A DNA stretch of 64,000 nt from Clostridiales bacterium (GTDB lineage Bacteria; Bacillota; Clostridia; Lachnospirales; Lachnospiraceae). Shown here in pieces: positions 33,092 to 42,035 of this stretch. Where the stretch lies: the NCBI GenBank assembly GCA_021199255.1, contig JAJQIK010000081.1:186001-250000 (forward strand). Direction: 5' to 3'. The number at the start of each line of letters is the position of its first letter. Position 1 is the first letter of the stretch. The notes beneath the pieces were generated by a model, which had not been told where the DNA came from, searched no databases, and saw only the letters and a list, made by a program, of their open reading frames with translations. The translations under genes and the position numbers were made by a program.

Positions 33092-34810
33092 ATGTATGAT
33101 GATAGATATGACAATATAAATACAGACGACCGGCAGGAATCAAAAACTTGGGATTTCCGGGAGCTGGAGAATGGAGAAGAGCAGCGGGAGCTTCTGCGCC
33201 GCCGGAAAAGGGAGCAGGAGGAAACCGGGCAGGAAGGGACGGAGCCTGCGAGCGCGCTGTCTCAGCAAGGCGGGGCGGAAGACGAGAGGGAGGAAAAGGA
33301 CAGGCAGAACCCGGATGAGAAATCCGGGAGCGGTAAGGATACTCAGTTGCAGGAGAGCGGCAAGGAAGGAGAGAACGGTCAGGAAGAGCATGACGATTAT
33401 GAAGACGTCTGCTTTATCTGCCGCAGGCCGGAGAGCAAGGCGGGCAAGATGTTTCGTCTGCCTAACCACATCTGCGTCTGCGACGACTGTATGCATAAGA
33501 CCATGGATACGGTCAGCCGTTTCGACTATCAGGGGCTGCTGAACCAGCCTGATATGACAGACTATAATCATGGGAAAGGCTTTCCGAATATCAGCTTTGT
33601 CAATTTGGCCGATCTGCAGGGCGACGGCGGTATTCCGAATAAACAGAAGCTGAAGAAAAAAAAGAAGGCGGAGGACGCCGCGCCGGTTATCGATATTAAG
33701 AATATTATGCCGCCTCATAAAATCAAGGCCAAGCTGGATGAATATGTGGTGGGGCAGGAACATGCCAAGAAGGTTATGTCCGTAGCCGTTTATAATCATT
33801 ACAAACGGGTAGCCACAGACACTATGGACGAGATTGAGATCGAGAAATCCAATATGCTGATGATCGGCCCCACGGGCTGCGGAAAAACTTATCTGGTAAA
33901 AACCCTGGCGCGCCTTTTAGACGTGCCGCTGGCGATTACGGACGCCACATCTCTGACGGAAGCGGGCTATATTGGCGACGATATTGAAAGCGTGGTTTCC
34001 AAGCTGCTTGCGGCCGCCGATAACGATGTGGAGCGGGCGGAAAAGGGGATTATCTTTATTGATGAAATCGACAAAATCGCCAAGAAGAGGAACACCTCCT
34101 CCAGAGACGTCAGCGGAGAATCGGTACAGCAGGGAATGTTGAAGCTGCTGGAGGGCGCGGAGGTGGAGGTGCCGGTAGGCGCTAATTCCAAGAACGCCAT
34201 GGTGCCGCTGGCCACGGTCAATACCAGAAATATTTTATTTATCTGCGGCGGCGCGTTCCCGGATTTAGAGGACATTATTAAACAGCGGTTAAACAAGAAA
34301 ACCTCCATAGGCTATAATGCGGAGCTGAAGGATAAGTATGATAAAGAGAAGAATATTCTAAGCCGGGTGACGGTGGAGGACATTAAGAAATTTGGCATGA
34401 TTCCTGAATTTATCGGCCGTCTGCCGATTATTTTCACATTGGAAGGCTTAAGCAAAGAGATGATGGTCAAAATCCTGAGCGAGCCCCGCAATGCGATTCT
34501 TAAGCAGTATCAGAAGCTGCTGGAGCTGGACGAGGTCAGGCTGGAATTTGACCAGGGGGCGCTGGAAGCGATCGCCCAGAAGGCTCTTGAAAAAGATACC
34601 GGGGCGCGGGCGCTGCGCGCTATCATTGAGGAATTTATGCTGGATATTATGTATGAGATTCCCAAGGACGATAATATTGGCAGAATTACGATTACCAAAG
34701 AATATATTGAGGGCACCGGAGGGCCGATTATTGATATCAGAAGCAATATGGCGGCGGACCCGGATTCCCTGCATGTGATTGAACAGGACGCTTCCTCTTC
34801 TGTGCGCTAA
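33092..34810 (+). CDS. Divergent ClpX-type AAA+ unfoldase with acidic N-terminal extension
   Basis: The product is 572 aa, about 150 longer than standard ClpX. Residues 1-100 are a charged low-complexity extension. A ClpX zinc-binding domain follows (CFIC and CVCDDC, four Cys), then the AAA+ module: GPTGCGKTYLVKTLA (Walker A), AGYIGDDIESVVSKLL (pore loop 1, normally GYVG), IIFIDEIDKI (Walker B), NILFICGGAF, FGMIPEFIGRLPI and DTGARALRAII (sensor 2). Two functional loops differ from E. coli ClpX. The RKH loop is replaced by GANSKNAMVP, and the ClpP-docking IGF is IGY. No clpP is nearby. The start is uncertain (in-frame ATGs at 33062, 33077 and 33092); 33092 follows GGAAGG most closely. It is probably a paralogue with different substrates. 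Confidence 0.85.
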   Translation: MYDDRYDNINTDDRQESKTWDFRELENGEEQRELLRRRKREQEETGQEGTEPASALSQQGGAEDEREEKDRQNPDEKSGSGKDTQLQESGKEGENGQEEHDDYEDVCFICRRPESKAGKMFRLPNHICVCDDCMHKTMDTVSRFDYQGLLNQPDMTDYNHGKGFPNISFVNLADLQGDGGIPNKQKLKKKKKAEDAAPVIDIKNIMPPHKIKAKLDEYVVGQEHAKKVMSVAVYNHYKRVATDTMDEIEIEKSNMLMIGPTGCGKTYLVKTLARLLDVPLAITDATSLTEAGYIGDDIESVVSKLLAAADNDVERAEKGIIFIDEIDKIAKKRNTSSRDVSGESVQQGMLKLLEGAEVEVPVGANSKNAMVPLATVNTRNILFICGGAFPDLEDIIKQRLNKKTSIGYNAELKDKYDKEKNILSRVTVEDIKKFGMIPEFIGRLPIIFTLEGLSKEMMVKILSEPRNAILKQYQKLLELDEVRLEFDQGALEAIAQKALEKDTGARALRAIIEEFMLDIMYEIPKDDNIGRITITKEYIEGTGGPIIDIRSNMAADPDSLHVIEQDASSSVR

Positions 34811-34876
34811 GGGGATGAGCGAAACGGGAAAAACGGCATATCATAGAGTAAGCCTTTGAGGGAAGGAACGATATGC

Positions 34877-36562
34877 GTGCCCTGTAAAGAAGAAATTTTA
34901 TCGAATGATTACGCGGATATTATCCGGGATTATATGCTGCCGGAAAGCCTTAGGGAGCAGGTAACCCAGCCCTTTTGCCAGCGGATACTGAACGAGGAAT
35001 TTGCTTTTGCCTATGTCAAAAGGAGCGAAGCGCCGCCGCTTTCGATCGGCGCCTATGGATATGCCTCGATTCCCAAGCTATATGGACTGATGCAGACCTT
35101 TCGCAGCGAGAATCTGACGGCTATGGGCAATCTGAGGATTCAGGGGTCTCCCTTATCCCTACAGGGACAGGGGGTAATCCTGGGATTTATTGACACGGGA
35201 ATCCGCTATCAGTCAGAGGCCTTTGTGGACGAACAGGGGAACAGCAGAATCCTCTCCATCTGGGATCAGACGATTCAGAGCGGGTCGCCCCCGGAGGGGT
35301 TTGATTACGGCACAGAATACTCACGGGAGGAGATTAACAGGGCGCTTCGGGCGGAAAATCCGCTGGAGATTGTGCCCACCAGAGACGTCGACGGCCATGG
35401 AACGGCGATGGCTTCCGCGGCGGCGGGCAGCGTATTGGATATGGGGCTGACTCTGCGCGGCGCGGCGCCCCGGGCGGATATCGCCGTGGTGAAGCTGAAG
35501 GAAGCGAAGCGGTATCTGCGGGATTATTATCTGATTGCCGAGGGGGCGGCGGCTTATCAGGAAAATGATATTATGGAAGCGGTCAAATATCTGGAGCAGA
35601 TGGCGATTGTATTTCAGCGCCCGGTGGTGATTGTGCTGGGGTTAGGAACTAATTTGGGAAATCATGCCGGAGAATCGCCCTTAGGGTCTTATCTGAATTC
35701 TGTTGCGTCCAAAAGAAGCAGGGCGATTGTGGTGTGCGGCGGCAATGAGGGAGATAAGAGGCACCACTTCGAGAATACGGCTCCCCGGCAGGTAGAGATC
35801 CGTGTGTCAGAGGGCGTTACGGGATTTTGTATGGAAATGTGGAACAGCAGTCTGGACAGTTATACGCTGACGATACAGACGCCGGGAGGAGAACGGACGG
35901 CGGCGATTGATTTTCGCAGCGGTTATGACAGACCCTTTTCCTTTGTTTTTGACCGTACAGTGATTGAGGCCAGCGCTATTCTGGCAGAAAGGACATCGGG
36001 AGATGAGCTGGTCTTTTTACGTTTCCAGAATCCGACGCAGGGAATCTGGAGAATTATTGTTTCCCAGAGGGAAAATACAAGAATCAGCACAACGGGGCTT
36101 TTCCATATGTGGCTGCCAATTACGCAATTTCTGGACGGCGAGGTGGATTTTCTGGAACCCAGTCCTGATGTGACGCTGACGGAACCGTCCAACGCGGAAA
36201 ATGTGATTACGATCTCCGCCTATAATGGCCTGAATGGTAATTGGGCGCCGGAATCGGGCAGAGGGTTTGCAGGAGATAACCGGATCAAACCGGAATTTGC
36301 CGCGCCCGGCGTGCAGGTTTCTACGGCGGTGGGAGAGCGGAGCGGTTCCAGTATGGCGGCGGCGTTAGCGGCCGGCTGTATCGCCCAGTTTATGGAATGG
36401 GCGATTGTGGAGGGCAACGCGCCTTTGGTGGAAACCCGGCTTATTAAGAGCTATTTTATCCGCGGAGCGCTCCGGGAAGAAGGTATTATGTACCCGGATA
36501 ACCGCTGGGGATATGGGAAGCTGAATATCAGCGGCACCTTTGAAACGCTGGCGAGGCTGTAA
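34877..36562 (+). CDS. S8 subtilisin-like protease, Csp (germination protease) type
   Basis: The product is 561 aa from a GTG at 34877, about 8 bp after GAGGGAAGGAA. It has no signal peptide. The N-terminus EEILSNDYADIIRDYMLP resembles the prodomain start of the CspA/B/C proteases that act in clostridial spore germination. The catalytic triad is intact: Asp in GFIDTGIRY, His in DVDGHGTAMAS and Ser in RSGSSMAAALAAG, with the oxyanion Asn in VVCGGNEG. A beta-rich insert of the jelly-roll kind lies between His/Asn and Ser (about 300-420), also a Csp trait. It follows the clpX-like gene by 66 bp. Many Clostridia have several such genes unrelated to spores, so the spore role is only a possibility. 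Confidence 0.87.
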   Translation: MPCKEEILSNDYADIIRDYMLPESLREQVTQPFCQRILNEEFAFAYVKRSEAPPLSIGAYGYASIPKLYGLMQTFRSENLTAMGNLRIQGSPLSLQGQGVILGFIDTGIRYQSEAFVDEQGNSRILSIWDQTIQSGSPPEGFDYGTEYSREEINRALRAENPLEIVPTRDVDGHGTAMASAAAGSVLDMGLTLRGAAPRADIAVVKLKEAKRYLRDYYLIAEGAAAYQENDIMEAVKYLEQMAIVFQRPVVIVLGLGTNLGNHAGESPLGSYLNSVASKRSRAIVVCGGNEGDKRHHFENTAPRQVEIRVSEGVTGFCMEMWNSSLDSYTLTIQTPGGERTAAIDFRSGYDRPFSFVFDRTVIEASAILAERTSGDELVFLRFQNPTQGIWRIIVSQRENTRISTTGLFHMWLPITQFLDGEVDFLEPSPDVTLTEPSNAENVITISAYNGLNGNWAPESGRGFAGDNRIKPEFAAPGVQVSTAVGERSGSSMAAALAAGCIAQFMEWAIVEGNAPLVETRLIKSYFIRGALREEGIMYPDNRWGYGKLNISGTFETLARL

Positions 36563-36611
36563 AGCTTCCGGTCTATATATCGCGGCGTAAGAGGGCGGAA
36601 AGGAAGATTCT

Positions 36612-37070
36612 ATGAGATACGGAATATTGTCGGTTCTGATTTTTTTATTAGATTTGGGAATTAAGAACAGGATAGAGACTGCAAAAACCGAGGGAGAAAC
36701 GGAAGAACTGCTGGGAGGAAAGCTGCTTCTGCGCAAATATCATAACAGAGGCGCTTTTCTGGATGCGGGAGAGAACAGAAGCGGGCTGGTCGCCGTTATC
36801 TCCCTGATGCTGACGCTTGCGGCCACGGTGGTGTTTCTCCTGACCTTCAGCGTCAAGGGCGGTAAACTGTTAAAGACCGGATTGTCGTTGCTGCTGGGCG
36901 GCGCCTACAGCAATACCTATGACCGCCTGAGCAGACATTATGTTGTGGATTATGTGAGCTTCCCGGTAAAAAATCAGGCGGTTAGACGAATCGTATTCAA
37001 TCTTTCTGATTTCTGTATTATGATTGGCGCTCTGTGCATGGCGTTAGGAAGCCTGCAGGAGACAAAATAG
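36612..37070 (+). CDS. lspA: Signal peptidase II (lipoprotein signal peptidase)
   Basis: The product is 152 aa, normal for LspA, with four hydrophobic segments. The two catalytic Asp motifs are recognisable: GGAYSNTYDR (family GGAxxNxxDR) and VFNLSDFCI (family FNxAD), with VVDYVSFPV between them. NRGAFL matches the conserved NxGxAF region, although the order of residues is somewhat altered. It cuts the signal peptide from prolipoproteins, several of which are encoded in this window. The sequence is divergent and may be a second copy. Its stop is 11 bp from the convergent arcC stop. Confidence 0.8.
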   Translation: MRYGILSVLIFLLDLGIKNRIETAKTEGETEELLGGKLLLRKYHNRGAFLDAGENRSGLVAVISLMLTLAATVVFLLTFSVKGGKLLKTGLSLLLGGAYSNTYDRLSRHYVVDYVSFPVKNQAVRRIVFNLSDFCIMIGALCMALGSLQETK

Positions 37071-37081
37071 CAGCCGTTTGC

Positions 37082-38020
37082 CTAACAGGCCGTGATGACG
37101 GTTCCGTTTTTGCCCCGAACCGCGTCGGCGGCCGTATCCAAAGAGGTGATCAGGACGCGCCCTTGCGGATTCCTTTCCAGATAGGCAATGGCGGCTTCGA
37201 TTTTCGGCAGCATGGTTCCCGCTTCAAATTCACCCTGCGCAATCAGCTCCTTCGCCGTCGCCGCGGTCATACTGCTGATAGCATCCTGGTGCTCTCCGCC
37301 GAAATCACGGTAGACAGTCGGCACGCCGGTTACGATAATTAATTCGTCCGCCTGTAGGTCGCCCGCCAGCTTACCGGCGATGGAATCCTTTTCGATGACG
37401 GCGGAAGCACCTTTTAACGCGTGATTTTGTTCGATGACGGGGATTCCGCCGCCGCCGCAGGCTATGACGACCTGATCAGCGTCGGCGAGGGTGCGGATGG
37501 CGTCGATTTCCACAATATCGATGGGCTTCGGGGCGGCGACTACGCGGCGAAAGCCTTTGCCGGGCTCTTCGATTACATAATTGCCCTTCTTTAGTTCTGT
37601 TTCCGCATCTTCTCTGGACATATATCTGCCGATTACCTTAGTGGGTTCATAGAAAGCTTCATCATAGGGGTCTACGGTGACCTGAGTCAAAATTGTGCAG
37701 ACGGATTTGGAAATCCCACGGGAGAGCAGCTCCGCGCGGAGCGCGTTCTGGATATCATAGCCCACATATCCCTGGCTCATGGCGGAGCAGACGCACATGG
37801 GCGCCGGGGTATAGTCGATATAAACCCGGCGAAGCTCTGTCATCGCCTTGTGGATCATGCTGACCTGAGGGCCGTTGCTGTGGGTGATGGTAAGCTGATA
37901 ATCGGCTTCCACCAGGTCTGCGAGGGTTTTCGCCGTTACCTTCACCGCGTCCCATTGCTCCAGCGTTGTATAACCAAGGGCCTCATGTCCCAGTGAGACC
38001 ACCGCTTTCTTCTTGTTCAT
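37082..38020 (-). CDS. arcC: Carbamate kinase
   Basis: The product is 312 aa, normal for carbamate kinase, which moves phosphate from carbamoyl phosphate to ADP to make ATP in arginine, citrulline or agmatine breakdown. Motifs are THSNGPQVSMI (N-terminal Gly-rich/NGPQ site), YVGYDIQNAL, PKPIDIVEIDAI, VIACGGGGIPVI, GASAVIEKDSIAGKLAGDL and GSMLP-like AGTMLPKIEAAI. The ATG at 38020 follows GGAGG; an upstream in-frame ATG overlaps that site. No arcA or arcB lies beside it, so the carbamoyl phosphate source must be encoded elsewhere. It faces the same way as the importer operon but has its own promoter. Confidence 0.93.
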   Translation of the reverse strand: MNKKKAVVSLGHEALGYTTLEQWDAVKVTAKTLADLVEADYQLTITHSNGPQVSMIHKAMTELRRVYIDYTPAPMCVCSAMSQGYVGYDIQNALRAELLSRGISKSVCTILTQVTVDPYDEAFYEPTKVIGRYMSREDAETELKKGNYVIEEPGKGFRRVVAAPKPIDIVEIDAIRTLADADQVVIACGGGGIPVIEQNHALKGASAVIEKDSIAGKLAGDLQADELIIVTGVPTVYRDFGGEHQDAISSMTAATAKELIAQGEFEAGTMLPKIEAAIAYLERNPQGRVLITSLDTAADAVRGKNGTVITAC

Positions 38021-38067
38021 ATGAACCTCCATTCTAATCCCCATTTATACTTTTCAAAATCATTATC

Positions 38068-38096
38068 AGTATATCAAAAAGCATAGATTTTGTATA
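38068..38096 (-). promoter_or_regulatory. Probable promoter of arcC
   Basis: Read on the minus strand: TATACA (38096-38091), 17-bp spacer, TATACT (38073-38068), about 50 bp before the arcC ATG. The -35 is a weak match. Confidence 0.4.
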
Positions 38097-38160
38097 GAAT
38101 TTATTTTGGCGAAGAAAGGTTTTCAAAGGAGGATAGACCGAAGCCAAAGGCACAAACTAT

Positions 38161-39057
38161 TTATTCTTTTACGCCGCCTATCGTAAGACCTGTTACGAAA
38201 TATCGCTGCAGGAACGGGTAAAGACAGATAATAGGGAGCATGGTCACGATGGTGGCCGCTGCCCGCATGGTCACAGGCGTAACTGCCGCGGCGTCGGCTC
38301 CTGCGGCGGAAGCGTTGGCTGCGCTGCCGCTTTGCTGCATAACAGAGGACAGCAATTTCATCAGCTCGTATTGCAGGGTGGTATATTCGCTCTTCATCCG
38401 GTTGTACAGCATGGCGTCAAACCAGGAGTTCCAATGTCCTACCGCTATGAATAATGCTATAGTTGCATAAACGGGTTTACATAACGGTGAGACAATCTTA
38501 AGGAAAATAGTCCAGTACCCGGCGCCGTCTAATTGCGCCGATTCCTCCAGAGAATCCGGCAGTCCCGTCATATAAGTCCTGAGCACCAGCATATTGAAGG
38601 CGCTGACAGAGCCGGGGATAATATAGACCCAGAAGGTTCCTGTCAGGTGCAGATTCCTGTACAGTAAAAAAACAGGAATTAAACCGCCGTTAACATACAT
38701 GGTAATGACCCAAAACAGGGATAATTGGGATTTGAATAAGAATCTTTTGCGGCTGACCACAAAAGCAAGCAGGGCATTCGTGGTCAGGGAAAGCGCGGTT
38801 CCTAAAACAGTGCGCAGTACGGTAATATACGCGCCGGTTATGATATTTTGCTTCCCAAGCACAGTCTGATAATTTTTTAAGGTAAATTTTCTTGGCCACA
38901 GGTGGATTCCGCCGCGCACCGCATCGATACCGTCGTTAAAAGAAATTGCCAGGGTATTTAACACCGGATACAATGTGATAGTAACAAAGGCGATCATGAA
39001 TAGAGCGTTGCAGGCCGTAAAAATTTTATCTGCTGTCGATAATTTTTTCTTTTTCAT
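38161..39057 (-). CDS. Carbohydrate ABC importer permease (LplC/YtcP type)
   Basis: The product is 298 aa with six predicted helices. It starts KLSTADKIFTACNALFMIAF and contains the CUT1 inner-membrane signature EESAQLDGAGYWTIFLKIVSPL, the EAA loop that contacts the ATPase, then HWNSWFDAML. It ends PFLQRYFVTGLTIGGVKE, the characteristic C-terminus of LplC-like permeases. With the neighbouring LplB-type permease and the lipoprotein it forms an importer for oligosaccharides; the ATPase is probably a shared MsmX-type protein encoded elsewhere. The start is 12 bp from the upstream gene stop. Confidence 0.95.
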   Translation of the reverse strand: MKKKKLSTADKIFTACNALFMIAFVTITLYPVLNTLAISFNDGIDAVRGGIHLWPRKFTLKNYQTVLGKQNIITGAYITVLRTVLGTALSLTTNALLAFVVSRKRFLFKSQLSLFWVITMYVNGGLIPVFLLYRNLHLTGTFWVYIIPGSVSAFNMLVLRTYMTGLPDSLEESAQLDGAGYWTIFLKIVSPLCKPVYATIALFIAVGHWNSWFDAMLYNRMKSEYTTLQYELMKLLSSVMQQSGSAANASAAGADAAAVTPVTMRAAATIVTMLPIICLYPFLQRYFVTGLTIGGVKE

Positions 39058-39069
39058 GTATCTACCTCC

Positions 39070-40011
39070 CTAGAATAATCGTTCTTCGCCCATGCGTTTT
39101 GCCGCGTAATTAGCAATCAGAATGAGAATAATGCTGACTGCGCTTTTGAACATACCGGCTGCGGTACCAAGAGAAAAGTCGTTTTGGCTGATGCCCCAGG
39201 TCAGGACATAAATATCGATGGTATCGGAAACGCTCTTCACCAGCCCGTTGCCTAACAGATATTGAATTTCAAAGCCGGCATTGAGCACGTTGCCTATGTT
39301 CATCAAAAGCAGAATCATGATTGTGGGGCGGATACCGGGAAGCGTAATATATTTAATTCTGCCCCATCTGCCAGCTCCGTCGATGGCGGCGGCTTCATAG
39401 AGACAGGGATCGATGGCGGTGATAGCGGCCAGATAAATAATCGCGTTCCAGCCCGTCTCTTTCCAGCAGTTTGCGAAAGCAACAATTGCCCAGAAATATT
39501 CTTTGTGGGCGAAAAAATCGATTGCTGTGTCAATCAGGCCGAATTTTATCAAAAGCTCATTGACAATTCCTGATGAGGACAGGGCGTCATGCAGGATTCC
39601 CGTCACAATGATCCAGGAAAGAAAATGCGGAAGATAAGAAATAGTCTGCACCGTCTTTTTGGCGCAGGAGGATCGGATTTCATTTAACAGGATTGCGAAT
39701 AAAATTGCCATGACGGTGGATGTAACCAGATTCAGCACCCCCATAGCCAGAGTATTTCTGATTACCTGTATAAAGGTTGCGTCTCCGAATAAGAATTGAA
39801 ACTTCTTCAGTCCTACAAACTCGGAGCCAAGCAGTCCGTTTTTAGGCTTATAATTCTGGAAAGCCATCACCCAGCCGGTCAGCGGCCAGTAATAGAAAAT
39901 AAAACCGTATACGACCATGAAGAAGGAAACGATCAGGAGAAATTTCTGTCTTTTGATTTCCTTCCATGTGATTTTGTTATGTTTGACAGTGTTGGATGCC
40001 TTTTGCGTCAT
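39070..40011 (-). CDS. Carbohydrate ABC importer permease (LplB type)
   Basis: The product is 313 aa with six helices. A basic cytoplasmic start is followed by FLLIVSFFMVVYGFIFYYWP and GWVMAFQNYKPKNGLLGSEFVGLKKF cut at GWVMAFQNYKP. The EAA loop is YEAAAIDGAGRWGRIKYITL, and GNVLNAGFEIQYLLGN precedes the last helices. This is the family usually paired with LplC permeases and LplA lipoproteins. It follows the solute-binding-protein gene across a 129-bp gap with two hairpins, a common way to keep the binding protein in excess over the permeases. Confidence 0.95.
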   Translation of the reverse strand: MTQKASNTVKHNKITWKEIKRQKFLLIVSFFMVVYGFIFYYWPLTGWVMAFQNYKPKNGLLGSEFVGLKKFQFLFGDATFIQVIRNTLAMGVLNLVTSTVMAILFAILLNEIRSSCAKKTVQTISYLPHFLSWIIVTGILHDALSSSGIVNELLIKFGLIDTAIDFFAHKEYFWAIVAFANCWKETGWNAIIYLAAITAIDPCLYEAAAIDGAGRWGRIKYITLPGIRPTIMILLLMNIGNVLNAGFEIQYLLGNGLVKSVSDTIDIYVLTWGISQNDFSLGTAAGMFKSAVSIILILIANYAAKRMGEERLF

Positions 40012-40039
40012 GTGTCACTCCTATCCGGCAGTCTGGTCA

Positions 40040-40120
40040 GACCCGTCAGCGGGTCAAAGTTTGGGAAAGCGGCAATAGTCGTCCTTTCTGCTGATTCCTA
40101 TCGCCGCTTTGAATCCCAAA
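40040..40120 (-). other. Intercistronic hairpins between solute-binding protein and permease genes
   Basis: GACCCG (40040-40045) pairs with CGGGTC (40050-40055). TTTGGG and AAAGCGGCAATAG (40060-40078) pair imperfectly with CTATCGCCGCTTT and CCCAAA (40098-40120). On the minus-strand mRNA these lie 20 nt after the lipoprotein stop. They could protect the upstream message or partly terminate, setting the ratio of lipoprotein to permeases. Confidence 0.55.
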
Positions 40121-40140
40121 CAGATCAGAATTCTGTAAGC

Positions 40141-41874
40141 CTATTTAAATGTGTCCAGAATTTCCTGCATTTCTGCAATAAAATCTTCAGGCTTGGCGGC
40201 ACTATATACTTCCATATATTTATCCCAGGTGGCGTCAAAATCCTCCGCCATCACTACCTGAGGCAGCCATTCATGCTTTATTTCCCCCATCTTTACCCAG
40301 GCCACGCCGCCGGGGGTTTCTATCGTGAAGTTGTTGGAATAGCTGTACATGGGGAACCAGGCGCCATTTGTTTCGATTACGGAGCCGATCATATCCACAT
40401 AGTTGTCCGCCCCGTAAGCAGCCAGGCAGTCCTTTAGAGGCTGAGCCATATCAACCTGAAATTCTGAGGGCTGTTCCTCGGGCTTGTTTGCATTAATGCC
40501 GTCGTCGCTGGTTCCGCCCCACTGGGGGAAGTAGGAATACTGGCAGCGATGGGAGGCTTGATAGGTGGTATCAGACCAGTTCATTCTCTGATCCTCTGAT
40601 CTGTAGTATAATCCATTGTCGTCCACGTCGTAATCTACGCCTTCAATCCCCCAGAATCTTAAGTCATGCAGTTCCTGATCCATTGCGCAGTCTACAATAA
40701 ACTGAAAAGCTCTTGCGGGGTCTTCACAGTCTACAGTAATGGCGATACCGGATGCCTGGTTGACGGTATCGTCATAGGTATGCCATCTGTTTTCCATGCC
40801 GGCTTCCGTTGTCAGTCCAAGCGGCACATAGTTACAGCCCAGTTCATCCAGACCCTGCTGTTTGAAGACGTCGTTAACTGTGTAGGCAAAATCCCACCAC
40901 TGGTCAACCATACCCAGCACGCGGCCTGTAGAAAGCTTGGCAATATACTCGTCATAGGTCTGGGTAAAGCTTTCAGGATCTACAAAGCCTGCTTTATATT
41001 CCTCATTCAGCTTCCTGAAATACTGAATGGTATCTTCGGAAGTATTGTAATCGCCGACCGTCAGGGTATCCGTATCAACAATTACAGAGCCGTCGTTGGG
41101 ATACCCCGCAAGGAACTGGCCGGCATTTTCCAGACAGAAATATCTCCAGTCTTCGCAGAGGATGGTGTAAGCCAGATTCGGGGTTCCGTCTTCCATGGTG
41201 GGATTAGCAGCTATGTAGTCTTCGATTACCTGGAAGTAATCATCCATGGTATTAATCTCCGGGTATCCTGCCCACTCAAGAACTCTTACCTGAATCCAGA
41301 AGGCTTCGTCATTGTGGGTTGTGGTGGTCGGTTCGCCCTTGGTATTATTGAAGGGATTGATCCAGTAGATATGTCCGTCCGTCCAACGGAACTTGTCCCA
41401 TTCCTCCTCTGTAAACCATTGCTCCTTAAATTCAGGGTACTGATCGATATATTCGTCCAAAGGCACCAGTGCGTCGGCGTCCACTAAGAGCGCCATGTCG
41501 TCGCTGTCAATATAATCAGGATATTCTCCGCTGGCGATAAGCGTGCCGGTTGCTTCCGAAGAAGTCTGTCCCGTGAGCCAGGTTTCTTTGATCCGGACAC
41601 CCCATTTCTCGGCAATCAGATCTGCTATTTCATTATCGTCGTTGATTTCAGAGCCGGGCATGGTAATAAACATGGTATAGTTGGCGATTTCATCCTCCGA
41701 ATACGATGTTTTGGTTCCTGAAGAGTCAGCCCCGGCGCTGGAGCTTTCCGTTTCTTTTGCTCCCGATGTGGAAGCGGAAGAATTGCTTTCAGTTGCCGTG
41801 CTGCCGCAGCCGGCCAACATGGATACAGCCAGCGTTACAGCCAGCGATAATGCTGTTACTTTTTTCAATTTCAT
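40141..41874 (-). CDS. Extracellular solute-binding lipoprotein (LplA type)
   Basis: The product is 577 aa. A signal peptide ends in the lipobox SMLAGCG (Cys near residue 23), followed by a Ser/Thr/Glu-rich tether of about 40 aa. The large two-lobe binding protein starts IANYTMFITMPGSEINDDNE. Aromatic residues are abundant (WRYFCLENAGQFL, VDQWWDFAYTVND), as expected for stacking on oligosaccharides. The length, about 150 aa more than ordinary CUT1 binding proteins, is typical of LplA-like proteins that work with YesM/YesN-controlled importers. With GH8 exo-oligoxylanase encoded in the same region, xylo-oligosaccharides are the likely ligand; that is inferred. Confidence 0.92.
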   Translation of the reverse strand: MKLKKVTALSLAVTLAVSMLAGCGSTATESNSSASTSGAKETESSSAGADSSGTKTSYSEDEIANYTMFITMPGSEINDDNEIADLIAEKWGVRIKETWLTGQTSSEATGTLIASGEYPDYIDSDDMALLVDADALVPLDEYIDQYPEFKEQWFTEEEWDKFRWTDGHIYWINPFNNTKGEPTTTTHNDEAFWIQVRVLEWAGYPEINTMDDYFQVIEDYIAANPTMEDGTPNLAYTILCEDWRYFCLENAGQFLAGYPNDGSVIVDTDTLTVGDYNTSEDTIQYFRKLNEEYKAGFVDPESFTQTYDEYIAKLSTGRVLGMVDQWWDFAYTVNDVFKQQGLDELGCNYVPLGLTTEAGMENRWHTYDDTVNQASGIAITVDCEDPARAFQFIVDCAMDQELHDLRFWGIEGVDYDVDDNGLYYRSEDQRMNWSDTTYQASHRCQYSYFPQWGGTSDDGINANKPEEQPSEFQVDMAQPLKDCLAAYGADNYVDMIGSVIETNGAWFPMYSYSNNFTIETPGGVAWVKMGEIKHEWLPQVVMAEDFDATWDKYMEVYSAAKPEDFIAEMQEILDTFK

Positions 41875-41914
41875 ACGTTACCTCCCTTTTTTGAAATGAT
41901 CTGGATATGAACTC

Positions 41915-41920
41915 ATTATA
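41915..41920 (-). promoter_or_regulatory. -10 element of the importer operon without a -35
   Basis: The minus strand carries a perfect TATAAT at 41920-41915, 41 bp before the lipoprotein ATG. No hexamer near TTGACA lies 16-18 bp upstream, as expected for a promoter needing an AraC-type activator such as the YesN-like regulator encoded next to it. Confidence 0.55.
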
Positions 41921-41955
41921 TCTGGTTCCGGCACAGCGGAAACCTGACAAAGTTT

Positions 41956-42005
41956 AAAAAGATACCCGATAAACTCTAGCATATCATCTGGAATTTATCG
42001 GGTAT
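41956..42005 (-). terminator. Terminator after the YesN-type regulator gene
   Basis: ATACCCGATAAA (41962-41973) and TTTATCGGGTAT (41994-42005) form a perfect 12-bp stem. Read on the minus strand it is followed by CTTTTTAAA. It separates the GH8-sensor-regulator unit from the importer operon. Confidence 0.85.
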
Positions 42006-42035
42006 GGACTGCCGGTTGGCCGGCAGGGGGAAGGG

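Noticed and set aside
40666..41487. 273-codon plus-strand frame opposite the solute-binding protein
   Set aside because: Antisense to a well-supported lipoprotein gene; no ribosome binding site or family match.
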